64,000 bases of DNA from Telmatospirillum siberiense (GTDB lineage: Bacteria; Pseudomonadota; Alphaproteobacteria; Rhodospirillales; Magnetospirillaceae). Under the pieces are notes generated by a model. The model was not told the DNA's origin. It was given only the letters and a program-made list of their open reading frames with translations, and made no database searches. Numbering within the stretch: the first letter of the stretch is position 1; every line of letters starts with the position of its first letter. Made by a program: the position numbers and the translations under genes. Below are positions 33,309 to 42,500 of this stretch, piece after piece. The stretch lies in the NCBI RefSeq assembly GCF_002845745.1, contig NZ_PIUM01000016.1, positions 54,467-118,466 on the forward strand. The letters run 5' to 3'.

Positions 33309-34790
33309 TCAAACGCCGGCCGGCATGGCGGAAAAGCCGGCGGACCGCTCCATCACATCGGCAACCCTCAAGACCGTCTCCTCGTCGAAGGGACGGCCGA
33401 TCAGTTGCAGACCCAGCGGCAAACCGTCGGCCGACAGACCGGCCGGCAGCGACAGGCCGGGCAGACCCGCCAGGCTGGTGGGAATGGTGAAGACGTCGTT
33501 GAGCCACATGGTCACCGGATTGTCGTCGGTTTCCCCCAGGCCGAACGCCGCCGAAGGCGCCGTCGGCGTCAGGATGACGTCGACCGTCTCGAACGCCTTG
33601 GCGAAATCGTCGGCGATCAGCCGGCGAACCTTCTGCGCCTTGATGTAATAGGCATCGTAATAACCGGCCGACAGAACATAGGTGCCGATCAGGATGCGCC
33701 GGCGAACCTCCTCGCCGAAACCCGCCGCCCGCGTCTTGGCATACATCTCGTCCAGCGTGGAGCCCTCGACGCGCAACCCGTAACGCACGCCGTCGTAGCG
33801 CGCCAGATTCGAGGAACACTCGGCCGGCGCCACGATGTAATAGGTGGGCAGAGCGTATTTGGTGTGCGGCAGGCTGATCTCCACCGGGGTGGCCCCGGCG
33901 GCCTTCAGCATGTCGACGCCGGCCTCCCACAGTTTGGAGATCTCATCCGACAGGCCATCCGGCCGGTATTCCTTGGGAATACCCACCTTGAGCCCACGGA
34001 TGTCGCCGCTCAAAGCCGCTTCGAAATCGGGCACGGCGACCGGGGCCGAGGTCGAATCCTTGGGATCGTGGCCGACCATCGAGCCCAGCATGATGGCGGC
34101 GTCGCGCACCGTCCTGGTCATCGGGCCGGCCTGATCCAGGGACGAGGCGAAGGCGACGACCCCCCAGCGGGAACAACGGCCGTAGGTCGGCTTGATGCCG
34201 ACCAGCCCGCAGAAGGCCGCCGGCTGACGGATCGAGCCGCCGGTATCGGTGCCGGTGGCCGCCAGGGCCATGCGCGCCGCCACCGCCGTCGCCGAACCGC
34301 CCGACGAACCGCCGGGCACCAGCCTGGCGGAGGGATCGGACTTCCGCTTCCAGGGATTGATCACCGGACCGAAGGCCGATGTCATGTTGGAGGATCCCAT
34401 GGCGAACTCGTCGAGCGCCGTCTTGCCGAGAACCACCGCGCCGGCCTTCTTGAGATTGGCCGAAACGGTCGATTCGTAAGGGGGAACGAAGTTTTCCAGA
34501 ATGCGCGAACAGGCGGTGGTCCGCACGCCCTCGGTGCAGAACAGGTCCTTCATGCCGATCGGCAGACCTTCCATGGCGCCGGCCTCGCCCTTGCCCAGTT
34601 TGGCGTCGGACAGAGCCGCCCGCTCCAGGGCCAGATCAGGGGTCTCGGTGACGAAAGCGTTGAGCGCGCGGTTCCTGTCCATGGCATCGATATGCGCACG
34701 GGTCAGTTCGACGGCGCTGAAGCTCTTCGCTTTGAGGCCGTCGCGGGCGGCGGCCAGGGTCAGTTTGGTCAAATCGCTCATGGCCGTCAT
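33309..34790 (-). CDS. gatA: Asp-tRNA(Asn)/Glu-tRNA(Gln) amidotransferase subunit A
   Basis: A 493-residue amidase-family subunit that releases ammonia from glutamine. The Ser-cisSer-Lys triad is K81 ([14 protein letters not shown]), S162 (PGGSSGGSA) and the nucleophile S186 ([15 protein letters not shown]). It also has [13 protein letters not shown] and [13 protein letters not shown] typical of GatA. The ATG at 34790 overlaps the gatC stop in ATGA, so translation is coupled. An internal ATG three codons later is a possible alternative. Confidence 0.97.
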   Translation of the reverse strand: MTAMSDLTKLTLAAARDGLKAKSFSAVELTRAHIDAMDRNRALNAFVTETPDLALERAALSDAKLGKGEAGAMEGLPIGMKDLFCTEGVRTTACSRILENFVPPYESTVSANLKKAGAVVLGKTALDEFAMGSSNMTSAFGPVINPWKRKSDPSARLVPGGSSGGSATAVAARMALAATGTDTGGSIRQPAAFCGLVGIKPTYGRCSRWGVVAFASSLDQAGPMTRTVRDAAIMLGSMVGHDPKDSTSAPVAVPDFEAALSGDIRGLKVGIPKEYRPDGLSDEISKLWEAGVDMLKAAGATPVEISLPHTKYALPTYYIVAPAECSSNLARYDGVRYGLRVEGSTLDEMYAKTRAAGFGEEVRRRILIGTYVLSAGYYDAYYIKAQKVRRLIADDFAKAFETVDVILTPTAPSAAFGLGETDDNPVTMWLNDVFTIPTSLAGLPGLSLPAGLSADGLPLGLQLIGRPFDEETVLRVADVMERSAGFSAMPAGV

Positions 34791-35074
34791 TCCACCACCT
34801 TGGGAACCAGGAAAAAGCCGTCGTTGCGCTCGGGCGCGTTGGCCAGCACCTTGTCCGGATAGCCCCCGTCGGTGACTTCGTCGGCGCGGCGCGGCAGTTC
34901 CATATGGGCGACGCTGGTCATCGGGGCGACGCCGTCGGTATTCACCTCGGCCAATTGCTCGACGAATTGCAGAATGTTCGAGAGCTCGCCGGCCAAATGG
35001 TTCAGTTCGTCGTCGCGAACTTCCAGGCGCGCCAGATTGGCGATTTTCCTGACGGTGTCTTTGTCCAAGGACAT
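34787..35074 (-). CDS. gatC: Asp-tRNA(Asn)/Glu-tRNA(Gln) amidotransferase subunit C
   Basis: A 95-residue subunit that wraps around GatA and GatB and stabilises the complex. It has the typical pattern [38 protein letters not shown] and the C-terminal [13 protein letters not shown]. The start at 35074 was chosen because all GatC proteins begin here and are about 95 residues; a longer frame reaching 35185 is upstream sequence. It is the first gene of the operon. Confidence 0.95.
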   Translation of the reverse strand: MSLDKDTVRKIANLARLEVRDDELNHLAGELSNILQFVEQLAEVNTDGVAPMTSVAHMELPRRADEVTDGGYPDKVLANAPERNDGFFLVPKVVE

Positions 35075-35298
35075 AGGATGATGAACTCCAACCAGATATC
35101 GGCCCGCGTCATCGGCTGGCCGGCGCGCCGCCGGCTGCCATTTTAGCGGTGTTTCCCAGTAAAGGCCGGACGTTAGCATCCGCATCCCGGAACCGCAACC
35201 CTGGGGCCGGTCGGACGAGCGCGTTCACCATCGGTCGGTGGCTGTCCGACACAGTTTGTGCGTCGCCCGTATTCGAGGGGTGATCACAACCCAAACCC

Positions 35299-35328
35299 GT
35301 CATTGCCGGACTTGATCCGGTAATCACG
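35299..35328. repeat. Palindromic repeat related to the dhaK-dhaL elements
   Basis: CGTCATTGCCGGA, loop CTTGA, then TCCGGTAATCACG form an imperfect hairpin. The core CCGGACTTGATCCGG is identical to the core at about 20912-20926. This is a third member of the same dispersed intergenic family in the window. Confidence 0.6.
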
Positions 35329-35604
35329 TCTTTTGGTTGAATCGCGAAATAAAAATACCGAAAAAACGGTAACGGACGACATGCTTTAGTCTTGCGGTCA
35401 AGCCGGCAACCTGCAGCGATCATCCGTGCGGTCGGACAGACACGACCAAGAAAACTGCCGCCTGAATTGATCTGGCATCGGCCAACCAGGACTCATGCCA
35501 ATCATCATGACGGCAGGCTGATCTAGGCCTTCGTCACCACCCGCCCCTGAAAAGAATTAAGCGTATTCCTTGCGCCATATGACAACTCTCTTAGTCACGA
35601 AAAT

Positions 35605-35705
35605 TTGACGGGTGCCATAATTGACAACCAAAGATATGTATGTTCGGATATTTTTATCGTGATAATTGAATAAAACTTAATTACACGCGTATAAATTGTG
35701 AGGAT
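35605..35705 (+). promoter_or_regulatory. AT-rich putative promoter region of the giant operon
   Basis: The region contains TTGACG (35605-35610), TTGACA (35621-35626), GATAAT (35661-35666) and TATAAA (35690-35695). No pair has ideal 16-18 bp spacing together with enough leader for the ribosome binding site at about 35700. The promoter is therefore located only approximately. It is the only AT-rich tract in front of the operon. Confidence 0.35.
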
Positions 35706-35710
35706 GCGAC

Positions 35711-36358
35711 ATGGCGAGCGCAGTACAGCTGACGGATGACCACATAGAACGGTTCAAGGCCGAGCAGGCGCGCATGGGCCTGGGCCACGATCAACTCTGT
35801 CACAAGGGGACACTGAGCACCAGCGACCACGGCGGCGTCGTCGTGCTGAGCCCCAATTCGAAGCTATCCACCGTCCCGCCGATCATCGTTTCTTACGCCG
35901 ACTTCGCCGAGCTGAAGGCCATGCGCGGCATCCCGGACGAAGCCTTCGCGTCGGGCCGGATGAGCGACGCCTTCGTCAAATATCCCAAGCCCTTCACCGC
36001 AAGCCGGATGGCCTTTCTGAACAACACCAAAAACATCTGTGACCTCGACTACCACCTGGAGCCGGCGGAATACAAAACACTCCAAGACGTGGCCCAGGCC
36101 TACCTGATGGGCCACTCGGCGAAGGTCAAGGAGTGGGAGCCCCTGCTCAACGCCGCCTTCATGCCGGGCAGGATGGCCGTGTTCAGCGGCGAAAACCTGG
36201 TGGTGAAATCCGGCGACGTTTTCAAAATCGTCCCCGATCCCGCCCACCCGCTGGATCCGGTAGTGCTCAACTACCAGACCATCACGGTGGAAAGCGGCGG
36301 CCAGATCCAGGTTCTGGCGAAGGCCGACGTCACGTCGCAGATCTTCAACGCTCAATAG
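35711..36358 (+). CDS. Unknown protein, first gene of the giant operon
   Basis: A 215-residue protein with no family I recognise. The N-terminal part is helical (LTDDHIERFKAEQARMGLGH), and the middle has DFAELKAMRGIPDEAFASGR and AYLMGHSAKVKEWEPLLNAA. The last 60 residues look like a short beta-helix or sandwich (FSGENLVVKSGDVFKIVPD, VVLNYQTITVESGGQIQVLA). There is no signal peptide or membrane segment. GTGAGGATGCG precedes the ATG. It follows an AT-rich promoter region and is 28 bp upstream of the first glycine-rich gene, so it probably belongs to the operon. The strand-rich ending suggests a structural or assembly protein, which is inference. Confidence 0.75.
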   Translation: MASAVQLTDDHIERFKAEQARMGLGHDQLCHKGTLSTSDHGGVVVLSPNSKLSTVPPIIVSYADFAELKAMRGIPDEAFASGRMSDAFVKYPKPFTASRMAFLNNTKNICDLDYHLEPAEYKTLQDVAQAYLMGHSAKVKEWEPLLNAAFMPGRMAVFSGENLVVKSGDVFKIVPDPAHPLDPVVLNYQTITVESGGQIQVLAKADVTSQIFNAQ

Positions 36359-36386
36359 GCGTCAGCCGGAAAAGGGTATAGGGACC

Positions 36387-37100
36387 ATGAGCAACAGCGA
36401 TACGCCCCCGATCACTATCACCGGCGCGAACGGCACCGACGGCAAATACCCGGGCAGCAAGGGAGCCGACCGCGGGCAGGCGTCCGCAGGCACAAACGGC
36501 ACCGCCTACGCGGACAAGAACGGCAATTGGCACTGCTGTACCAATCCGGGCAACGGCTTGACGGGCGATAGCGGCGGCCAAGGAAATGTGGGCCAGAACG
36601 GCGGCAACGGTCTCGATAGCCCCCCGACCACTCTGAAAATCACCACCGTCACGGGCAGGCTCGACATTCTGATCGGCGGCGGCAACGGTGGCAACGGCAC
36701 CAAGGGCGGACAGGGCGGCAACGGCGGCAATGGCGGCAATGCCGGCAGCATCGTCGCGGTCAACAATTGCACGGATAAGACGCCAACCTCCGGCAGCCCA
36801 TCGGGGTGCTGCACGGCGGCCTCCCAGGGCGCGGCGGGCGCCGGTGGCAGGGGCGGCAAGGGTGGCGCCGGCGGCAACGGCGGCAATAGTGGCACGGTGA
36901 ACATCTACTATCACGAGATCCAATCTGGCGCCTCCCTCAATCCTCAGCATGCCTACGGGTTCGCGGGCAAGGGCGGCGCCGGCGGCGATCCCGGAACTCC
37001 GGGAACCGGTGTCGGCGGCGGCGGCAACCTGGGCGGCGGTGAGATCGGCGCCGACGGCATCAACGGCAAGGCGGGACAGGTCAACCTGTACCAGTTCTAG
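36387..37100 (+). CDS. Glycine-rich repeat protein 1
   Basis: A 237-residue protein made of G-x-G and GGNG repeats (IGGGNGGNGTKGGQGGNGGN at about 95-114; AGAGGRGGKGGAGGNGGN at about 150-167). Short beta-strand segments interrupt them: TTLKITTVTGRLDIL, SGTVNIYYHEI and GQVNLYQF. Cysteine pairs occur at WHCCTN and SGCCTA. The N-terminus has collagen-like GANGTDGKYPGSKGAD. Asn/Gly-rich repeats of this kind can form polyglycine-II bundles or beta-rolls. There is no signal peptide. It is paralogous to the next gene. AGGGACC precedes the start. Confidence 0.78.
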   Translation: MSNSDTPPITITGANGTDGKYPGSKGADRGQASAGTNGTAYADKNGNWHCCTNPGNGLTGDSGGQGNVGQNGGNGLDSPPTTLKITTVTGRLDILIGGGNGGNGTKGGQGGNGGNGGNAGSIVAVNNCTDKTPTSGSPSGCCTAASQGAAGAGGRGGKGGAGGNGGNSGTVNIYYHEIQSGASLNPQHAYGFAGKGGAGGDPGTPGTGVGGGGNLGGGEIGADGINGKAGQVNLYQF

Positions 37101-37131
37101 GCGCCCCATCGAGAGATTTCGGGAGATCATC

Positions 37132-37869
37132 ATGACTGTGACCGTCACTGGGGACCACGGAACCCCGCACATCGTCATTCTCGGCACCGACGGACCGGCT
37201 GGCACCGACGGCAAGCATGGCGTCAACGGCGTCAATGTTCCCCCCATCGGAGACAACGGCAAGGACGGATCGGGCAGCTACAGCTCCTGGAGCGGCTGCA
37301 AAAAATGCGTCTGCGCCACCAGCGGCAACAACGGGGCCAACGCGGTCACGGCCGGCGCCAACGGCGATCCGGGCAAGCCGGGCGTCGCGGCCTTGCCGTT
37401 CCTTTTGCGCAGTTATGACTTTCGTGGCGTGCTCTACATCTTGGGCAAGGGCGGCAACGGCGGCAAGGGCGGCAACGGTGGCGACGGCGGCAACGGCGAC
37501 AAAGGCGGCAACGCGGGAAAAAACACCTCCTCCTGCAAGGAAAAAGGCTGCTGTTCCTTCACCTTCGGCGGGCGGGGCGGCAACGGGGACGACGCCGGCA
37601 ATGGCGGCAAGGGAGGGGACGGAAGTGTCGGCGCCACGGTCACCATCACCTACGGCAACAGCTCGCCACCGGCCATCCAGGTCCAGGTCCCCGGGGGCGA
37701 CGCCGGCCTCGCGGGGGCCGGCGGCCGCGGCGGGCTGGGTGGCCAGTCGGGCCTCAATATGGACGACACCCGGGGCGATCCGGGGACCAACGGCGCCGAC
37801 GGTGGGGATGCCGGCGGCGGCGAGGTCGGCGCCCCCGGCCATGTGAGTATCACCCGCATCACCCCCTGA
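37132..37869 (+). CDS. Glycine-rich repeat protein 2 (paralogue of the preceding gene)
   Basis: A 245-residue protein with the same plan as its neighbour: collagen-like GTDGPAGTDGKHGVNGVN near the N-terminus, cysteines (GCKKCVC; SCKEKGCC), a strand FRGVLYILGKGGNGGKGGNG, a second Gly block GGRGGNGDDAGNGGKGGDG, and strands GATVTITYG and HVSITRITP. The order strand, Gly block, Cys cluster, Gly block, strand is shared, which indicates tandem duplication. The ATG at 37132 has GGGAGATC upstream; an earlier in-frame start overlaps gene 1 and is unsupported. A strong hairpin follows 20 bp after the stop. Confidence 0.78.
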   Translation: MTVTVTGDHGTPHIVILGTDGPAGTDGKHGVNGVNVPPIGDNGKDGSGSYSSWSGCKKCVCATSGNNGANAVTAGANGDPGKPGVAALPFLLRSYDFRGVLYILGKGGNGGKGGNGGDGGNGDKGGNAGKNTSSCKEKGCCSFTFGGRGGNGDDAGNGGKGGDGSVGATVTITYGNSSPPAIQVQVPGGDAGLAGAGGRGGLGGQSGLNMDDTRGDPGTNGADGGDAGGGEVGAPGHVSITRITP

Positions 37870-37889
37870 CGCGCAAGACAGAGCCGGAG

Positions 37890-37933
37890 CGTCACGGCGC
37901 CGGATCCACCCGGAGGGATCCGGCGCCGTGACG
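37890..37933 (+). other. Perfect 18-bp stem-loop inside the giant operon
   Basis: CGTCACGGCGCCGGATCC (37890-37907) pairs completely with 37916-37933 around an 8-nt loop. No T-tract follows (GAAATCCCC). It lies in the largest gap of the operon, between the glycine-rich pair and the pseudo-lipase. Such stems often stabilise the upstream mRNA segment or cause partial termination, which would give more of the glycine-rich proteins than of the giants downstream. Confidence 0.65.
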
Positions 37934-37967
37934 GAAATCCCCTTCTCCGCCAGGAAAGGTTCAGGTC

Positions 37968-39566
37968 ATGTCCGATACCTCCGACCCTCTCGATCCCCGT
38001 GACGCGGCGATACTGGCGCAACTCGCCGCCGCGGCGATGAGTAATTTCGATGACGGCCCCGTCCTGCCGACGGGCTGGTCCCTTGCCCGAAGCTTCATCG
38101 CCGACCCCTGGGACGGCGCCGGCCAGGGTCTGCTGGCCCTGGGCAGCCTGCCCGGCGACCCCTCCACCCCCGTCGCCGTGCTGGCCTTGGGGGTGCCTTG
38201 GGGCACCGCGCTGGGCACCGCGCTCGCCCCGCAGACCAGTTTGATCAAGCTGCCCCTGGCCAACATCCTGCCGCGGAACGGGGTGGTGGTAACCGGCATC
38301 GCCACCGCCTACATGGCCCTGCGTGGCAAGCTCTGGAACGCGGTCAAAAGCGCGGGGAACCGCCCTCTTCACATCACCGGCCTCTATCTGGGCGGACCGG
38401 CGGCGCAGATCGCCGCGGTCGATCTGAGACCCGACAATACGGGGCCGGACGGTACAAAATCACCGGTCCGGGTGGCCTCCTGCGTCTCATTCTCCTCCCC
38501 CGGTCCGGGGGACGCCGACGTGGCTGTCGATGTCGCCTCCCTGGTGTCGCAGGCCTGGACCCTGTCGCGCCGGCATCTCGGCGAGATGATCGACTTCTTT
38601 CCCGTCTCCATCCCGGCCGAGAACATCGATGCCGGTCTCCAGATGGTATTGCCTGCGGCGATTTCGGACCCCATCGACGACCCATGGATGGAGCGGAGCG
38701 CGAGCGCCTATATCACCAGCCTGGGCCAGGTCCCGCCGCCGGGACCGCCGGAGCAGCCTGGCAATCTGTCGCCCATTCCCCAGGGATTCAGCGCCAATAA
38801 CGCCGCGGCCTTCGCCCAGTTGCTGTCGCTGCCCTATCTGATGCGCCAGCATCCGGGACTGAAAAGCCCCACCGATTTCTCGCCCTACAGCTACCACTCG
38901 CAGATCAAGTACGCCGACAAGACGCTGGCCACGGTCATGGTGTGGGACGACAGGGCCGTCATCTGTTTCCGGGGCAGTGTCGACTGGTACGAATGGGGCC
39001 AGTACACCCTCGACAGCAATCTGGTGCCGCCACCCTTCCCGTCCCCCTCGACGGGGCTGATCCATTCAGGCGCCCTGACCATGTATCAGGACGGCGGCGA
39101 CGCCTCCGTCAAGACGCAGATGGCGACCCTGCTGCCGAAGTTGCGCCAGGATCATCCCAATCTCTTTTTCGCCGCCCACGGATTGGGCGCCGCGGTGGCC
39201 ACCATCGCCGCCATGGACCAGCTCGACGCGGGCAATCTGATCAAGGCTCCGGCCTTCTATATCTATGGCGGGCTGATGACCGGCAACTCGGACTTCGTCA
39301 CCGAGGCGCAAGCCAAGCTCGACAAGGGCTACTACCCCATCGCCCGACCCGGCGACTTCATGCCCACGGCGACCCTGTTCCAGGGCTACAGCCCTATCGC
39401 CCCTGCTCTCAGCCTGACCGGGGTTCCGAAGAACGACGAACCGACGAACCATGCCTTGACCGGCTACATGGAGCTGCTCAGCCCCTGGTCGTCGGCCAAT
39501 TACATGGCGCCGGCCATGGTGCTGGCCTCCCGCAGTCAAGGCACCGGTTCTCCCACCCAAGAATAA
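37968..39566 (+). CDS. Tandem lipase-3-like protein lacking both nucleophile serines
   Basis: A 532-residue protein with two alpha/beta-hydrolase halves resembling class 3 lipases. In the first, the nucleophile elbow reads HITGLYLGGPAAQIAAVDL, with Y140 where GHSLG has Ser. In the second, FFAAHGLGAAVATIAAMDQL has G405 at that place. The second half keeps the family's VICFRGSVDW strand and IHSGALTMY. With both serines gone it is unlikely to hydrolyse esters and may bind lipids or act as a scaffold. No signal peptide. It is 11 bp upstream of the giant gene. The domain assignment is by motif and layout. Confidence 0.72.
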   Translation: MSDTSDPLDPRDAAILAQLAAAAMSNFDDGPVLPTGWSLARSFIADPWDGAGQGLLALGSLPGDPSTPVAVLALGVPWGTALGTALAPQTSLIKLPLANILPRNGVVVTGIATAYMALRGKLWNAVKSAGNRPLHITGLYLGGPAAQIAAVDLRPDNTGPDGTKSPVRVASCVSFSSPGPGDADVAVDVASLVSQAWTLSRRHLGEMIDFFPVSIPAENIDAGLQMVLPAAISDPIDDPWMERSASAYITSLGQVPPPGPPEQPGNLSPIPQGFSANNAAAFAQLLSLPYLMRQHPGLKSPTDFSPYSYHSQIKYADKTLATVMVWDDRAVICFRGSVDWYEWGQYTLDSNLVPPPFPSPSTGLIHSGALTMYQDGGDASVKTQMATLLPKLRQDHPNLFFAAHGLGAAVATIAAMDQLDAGNLIKAPAFYIYGGLMTGNSDFVTEAQAKLDKGYYPIARPGDFMPTATLFQGYSPIAPALSLTGVPKNDEPTNHALTGYMELLSPWSSANYMAPAMVLASRSQGTGSPTQE

Positions 39567-39577
39567 GGTGAAGCGCC

Positions 39578-42500
39578 ATGGCGCCGTTCGATGCCCAGCG
39601 AGACAACCGCACCATCATGGCCCGCCGCCGCGCCCGGCAAGCGGGCCGAGGCAAGGAGGCGCTGCACCGTCCCCTGCTGCTGCCGTCCGGACGCTCCATG
39701 CCGACCCCGGTCGTGGCCTCCGCCGACAATGGGGAGATCAAGTTCCAGGGCATCGAACCGGCGCTCGGCACCCTCGGCCTGCTGATCGGCCTGCTGCGCG
39801 AGGACAAGACTTCCGATGCCGGAGCGAACGGCGTCGATCCCCAAGCCCCGGTCTACGTCCTGGTGCCCGAGTGGTTCCAGACTCCGCTGGCCAATCTGCA
39901 AACATCGTTCAACGAAAACAGTGACCAACTGGCGGCCCTGATGTCCCAACTGCTGGGCGCGGCCACCGGCCAGGCGCTGGGCGTGCCCATCAAGGACGCG
40001 GCCCTGCTCGGCACCTGGTATCCACTGGTACAGCCGGTGGCGGGCAAAGCCCACGGCTTCTATTTGGTCAGCCAGACGAAAGACGAGCATCAGATCTTCG
40101 GCCTCGGCGTGCTCGGCCGGTGGGATGTGCCGAGTTCCCAGCCGCTGCTGTCCATCGACGTCTGGGGCACCGTGCCAATGCTGCGGGTCGGCAAGGGCAC
40201 CGTGCAACCCGTCGTCTCCGAGAGCGGCTACCCGCTCACCGTGGGCATGGCGGTCGAGGGGGTGGCCGGCAAGCCCCTGTTCGACATGGAGGGGATCTCC
40301 TTCGACGGCGTCAAGGTGACGGCGAGCCTCGACCTGGCAAAGCCCTCGGTCGATGTCTCGGTGGTCGCCCTGCGCCTGAAGCTGCCCGGCGACAAGGAAG
40401 CCTCCGACCGCTCCCTGACCGAACTGTTGGCGCTGAGCGGAACCCAGATCCAGGATACCATCGCCGGCCTGTTCATCGGCGCCTTGTCGCAGATTTCGGA
40501 GACTGCGGCGAACGAGGCCCGCTACCTGCTGCCTGTGCTGGGTATCAAGAGCCAGGTTCCGGGCGTCGACATCCCGGTGCCGCAGATGCGCTGGGACCAG
40601 TTCCTGTCCCTGGCCATCAAGGGCGGCGATCTCAGCCTGCCGTTCAAGAACTGGTTCGGCACGCTGACTTCGAATCCCCCGCAGCTCGCGGCCTGGATGG
40701 CCGCCATCGGCGGTGCCGTCGGATCCTCGACCACGGTGCGCGGCGGCGGCACCCGCGCAGATCCCTTCGCCGTGGTGCTGCTGGACCTCAGCCAATCGAC
40801 CCCGGCGGTAGGCACCCTGGCCTTCACCATGGGGTCCACGGTCACCGACGACGGCATCCGGCTGATCTATCCGGGCCTGGGTTTCGACGCCGTTCCCCGG
40901 GCGCTCGGTTCCTCGTCCGCGGTGATCCGTGCCGAGGCGGCGCTGGATCTGGCCCAGTTCAAGGTGATCAGCGGCAGCGCCGGCTTTGGCACGCCGACGG
41001 CGTTGAGCTTCACCATGGGCATTTCGCTGACCGACCGGGACTCCGGCAAGAAACTCGCGGAATACAACGGCTTCAGCGCGGACTCCCTGTCTGCCGGCAT
41101 CGGTCTGTCGGTGGGCGACCCGGTGCCGGTGCCCAGGTTAACCCTGGACAATGTGGTGACACCCACGGGGCCTTACGCCACGATCGATCTGCTCAATCCG
41201 GGCGAACTGGCGGCAGCGGCAGAGCAGTTGTTGCCGGCCATGGTGCAGCAGCAGCTCGAAAAGCTGCTCGGTATCACCTATGGCGGGACGCCGGTGCCCT
41301 ATGCCAGCAACGTGGCCGCCCTGATCGGCGTCGTGCCGCCGGTGTTGCCCGCAGGCGGCACCTGGCCGTCCGACGACCTGCCGCCGCCGTTCTCGGCACC
41401 CCGGATCATGACCACCATCGCCGACCCCTTATCGGCGCTGGGCACCTACTATTACAATGTTCTGACCACCAAGAAACAGGTGGCCGGACGCCAGGCCTTC
41501 GTCTGGCTGGTGGAGGAACTGGCCGGCCTGATCGCATTGGCCGACGCGGGCGGCGCGACCATCGCGGTAACCGGCAACGGCACCCCGGACGATCCCTGGG
41601 GGGCCTCGCTGACCGTCGCCGGCACCAAGCTGCCGGCACAGCTGACCGGCTACACCCGTCCGGGCACGCGGCCGGGAGGCGAGGTCAGCGAACTTGTCAT
41701 CGGCCTGGCCCTGGAGCCGCAGCTGGAATTCAACGGCACCAGGATCAACCCGTCGCTGCTGTTCGACCTGATCAGCATCGACCTGCCGGCGCCGGGCAGC
41801 AAGGCGCCCCTGGCCGGACTGTGGGCGCCGCTGCTGGCGTCCGTGCTCAGCCTGCCGGACGGGTTCACCAGTTCGCGGATTGGCGGCGCCGTGTTCTCCG
41901 TGGGCCCGAGCAAGCTGTCGGGCCGCTGGAGCCGTACCGACGGCTGGGCCGTCTCGCTGCTGGTAAGCGACCCCGTGCTTGAGGTGGACGGCCAGCGCAT
42001 CGCCCTCGGACAGAGCCTCGACTTCGCCGATCCGACGGCACTTCAGGACCTGGTGCGCAACGAGGTCGCCGCCTTCCTCGACATGATCAGCGGTCTTCTC
42101 GGCGTGGCCTTGCTGCGCATGGACAACCGGGCCGGCATCGCGGTGGCGGGCATCTTCGGGCTGCTCAAGGACATCGCGAGCGCCGAAGGATTCCCCTCGA
42201 ACCTCAAATGGCCGGACATCGATGTCCTGCAGTTGGACACCTTCTCCAACCCCTGGCCGGCGATCCGCCGGCAGATCGCCCGCGACCTCGCCACGCCCGA
42301 GACGGCGGGCGCGGTACTGTCCCTTCTGGGCTGGACTCTCGACGATTCCTTGACCGAGGCTCCGATGGTGCCGGGCGCCGGTACGCCGGACGATCCCTAC
42401 CGGCTGGCGATGAAGCACTGCCCCTTCGATCTGCAAGTCTGGACCCGGGAGAACAGCACCATCGCCGGCATCGGCCTGTGCCGCCGCCTGACCGCCCGCT

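Larger units (their letters stand above)
35075..35710. other. Divergent intergenic region between gatC and the giant operon
   Basis: A 636-bp region. It holds the gatC promoter side, a palindromic repeat at 35299-35328, an imperfect inverted repeat roughly 35455-35517 (CTGCCG... and TGATCTGGCAT pairing with ATGCCAATCA...CGGCAG), and a distinctly AT-rich tract from about 35575 to 35705 that contrasts with the GC-rich surroundings. No gene was recognised. Confidence 0.6.

Noticed and set aside
36680..37640. Regular short DNA repeats that could be taken for a CRISPR or satellite array
   Set aside because: The periodicity comes from codons for GGN and GGK repeats in two reading frames with start codons and ribosome binding sites. 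There are no unique spacers between constant repeats.
37968..39566. Annotation as an active lipase
   Set aside because: Both expected nucleophile positions lack serine (Tyr140, Gly405).
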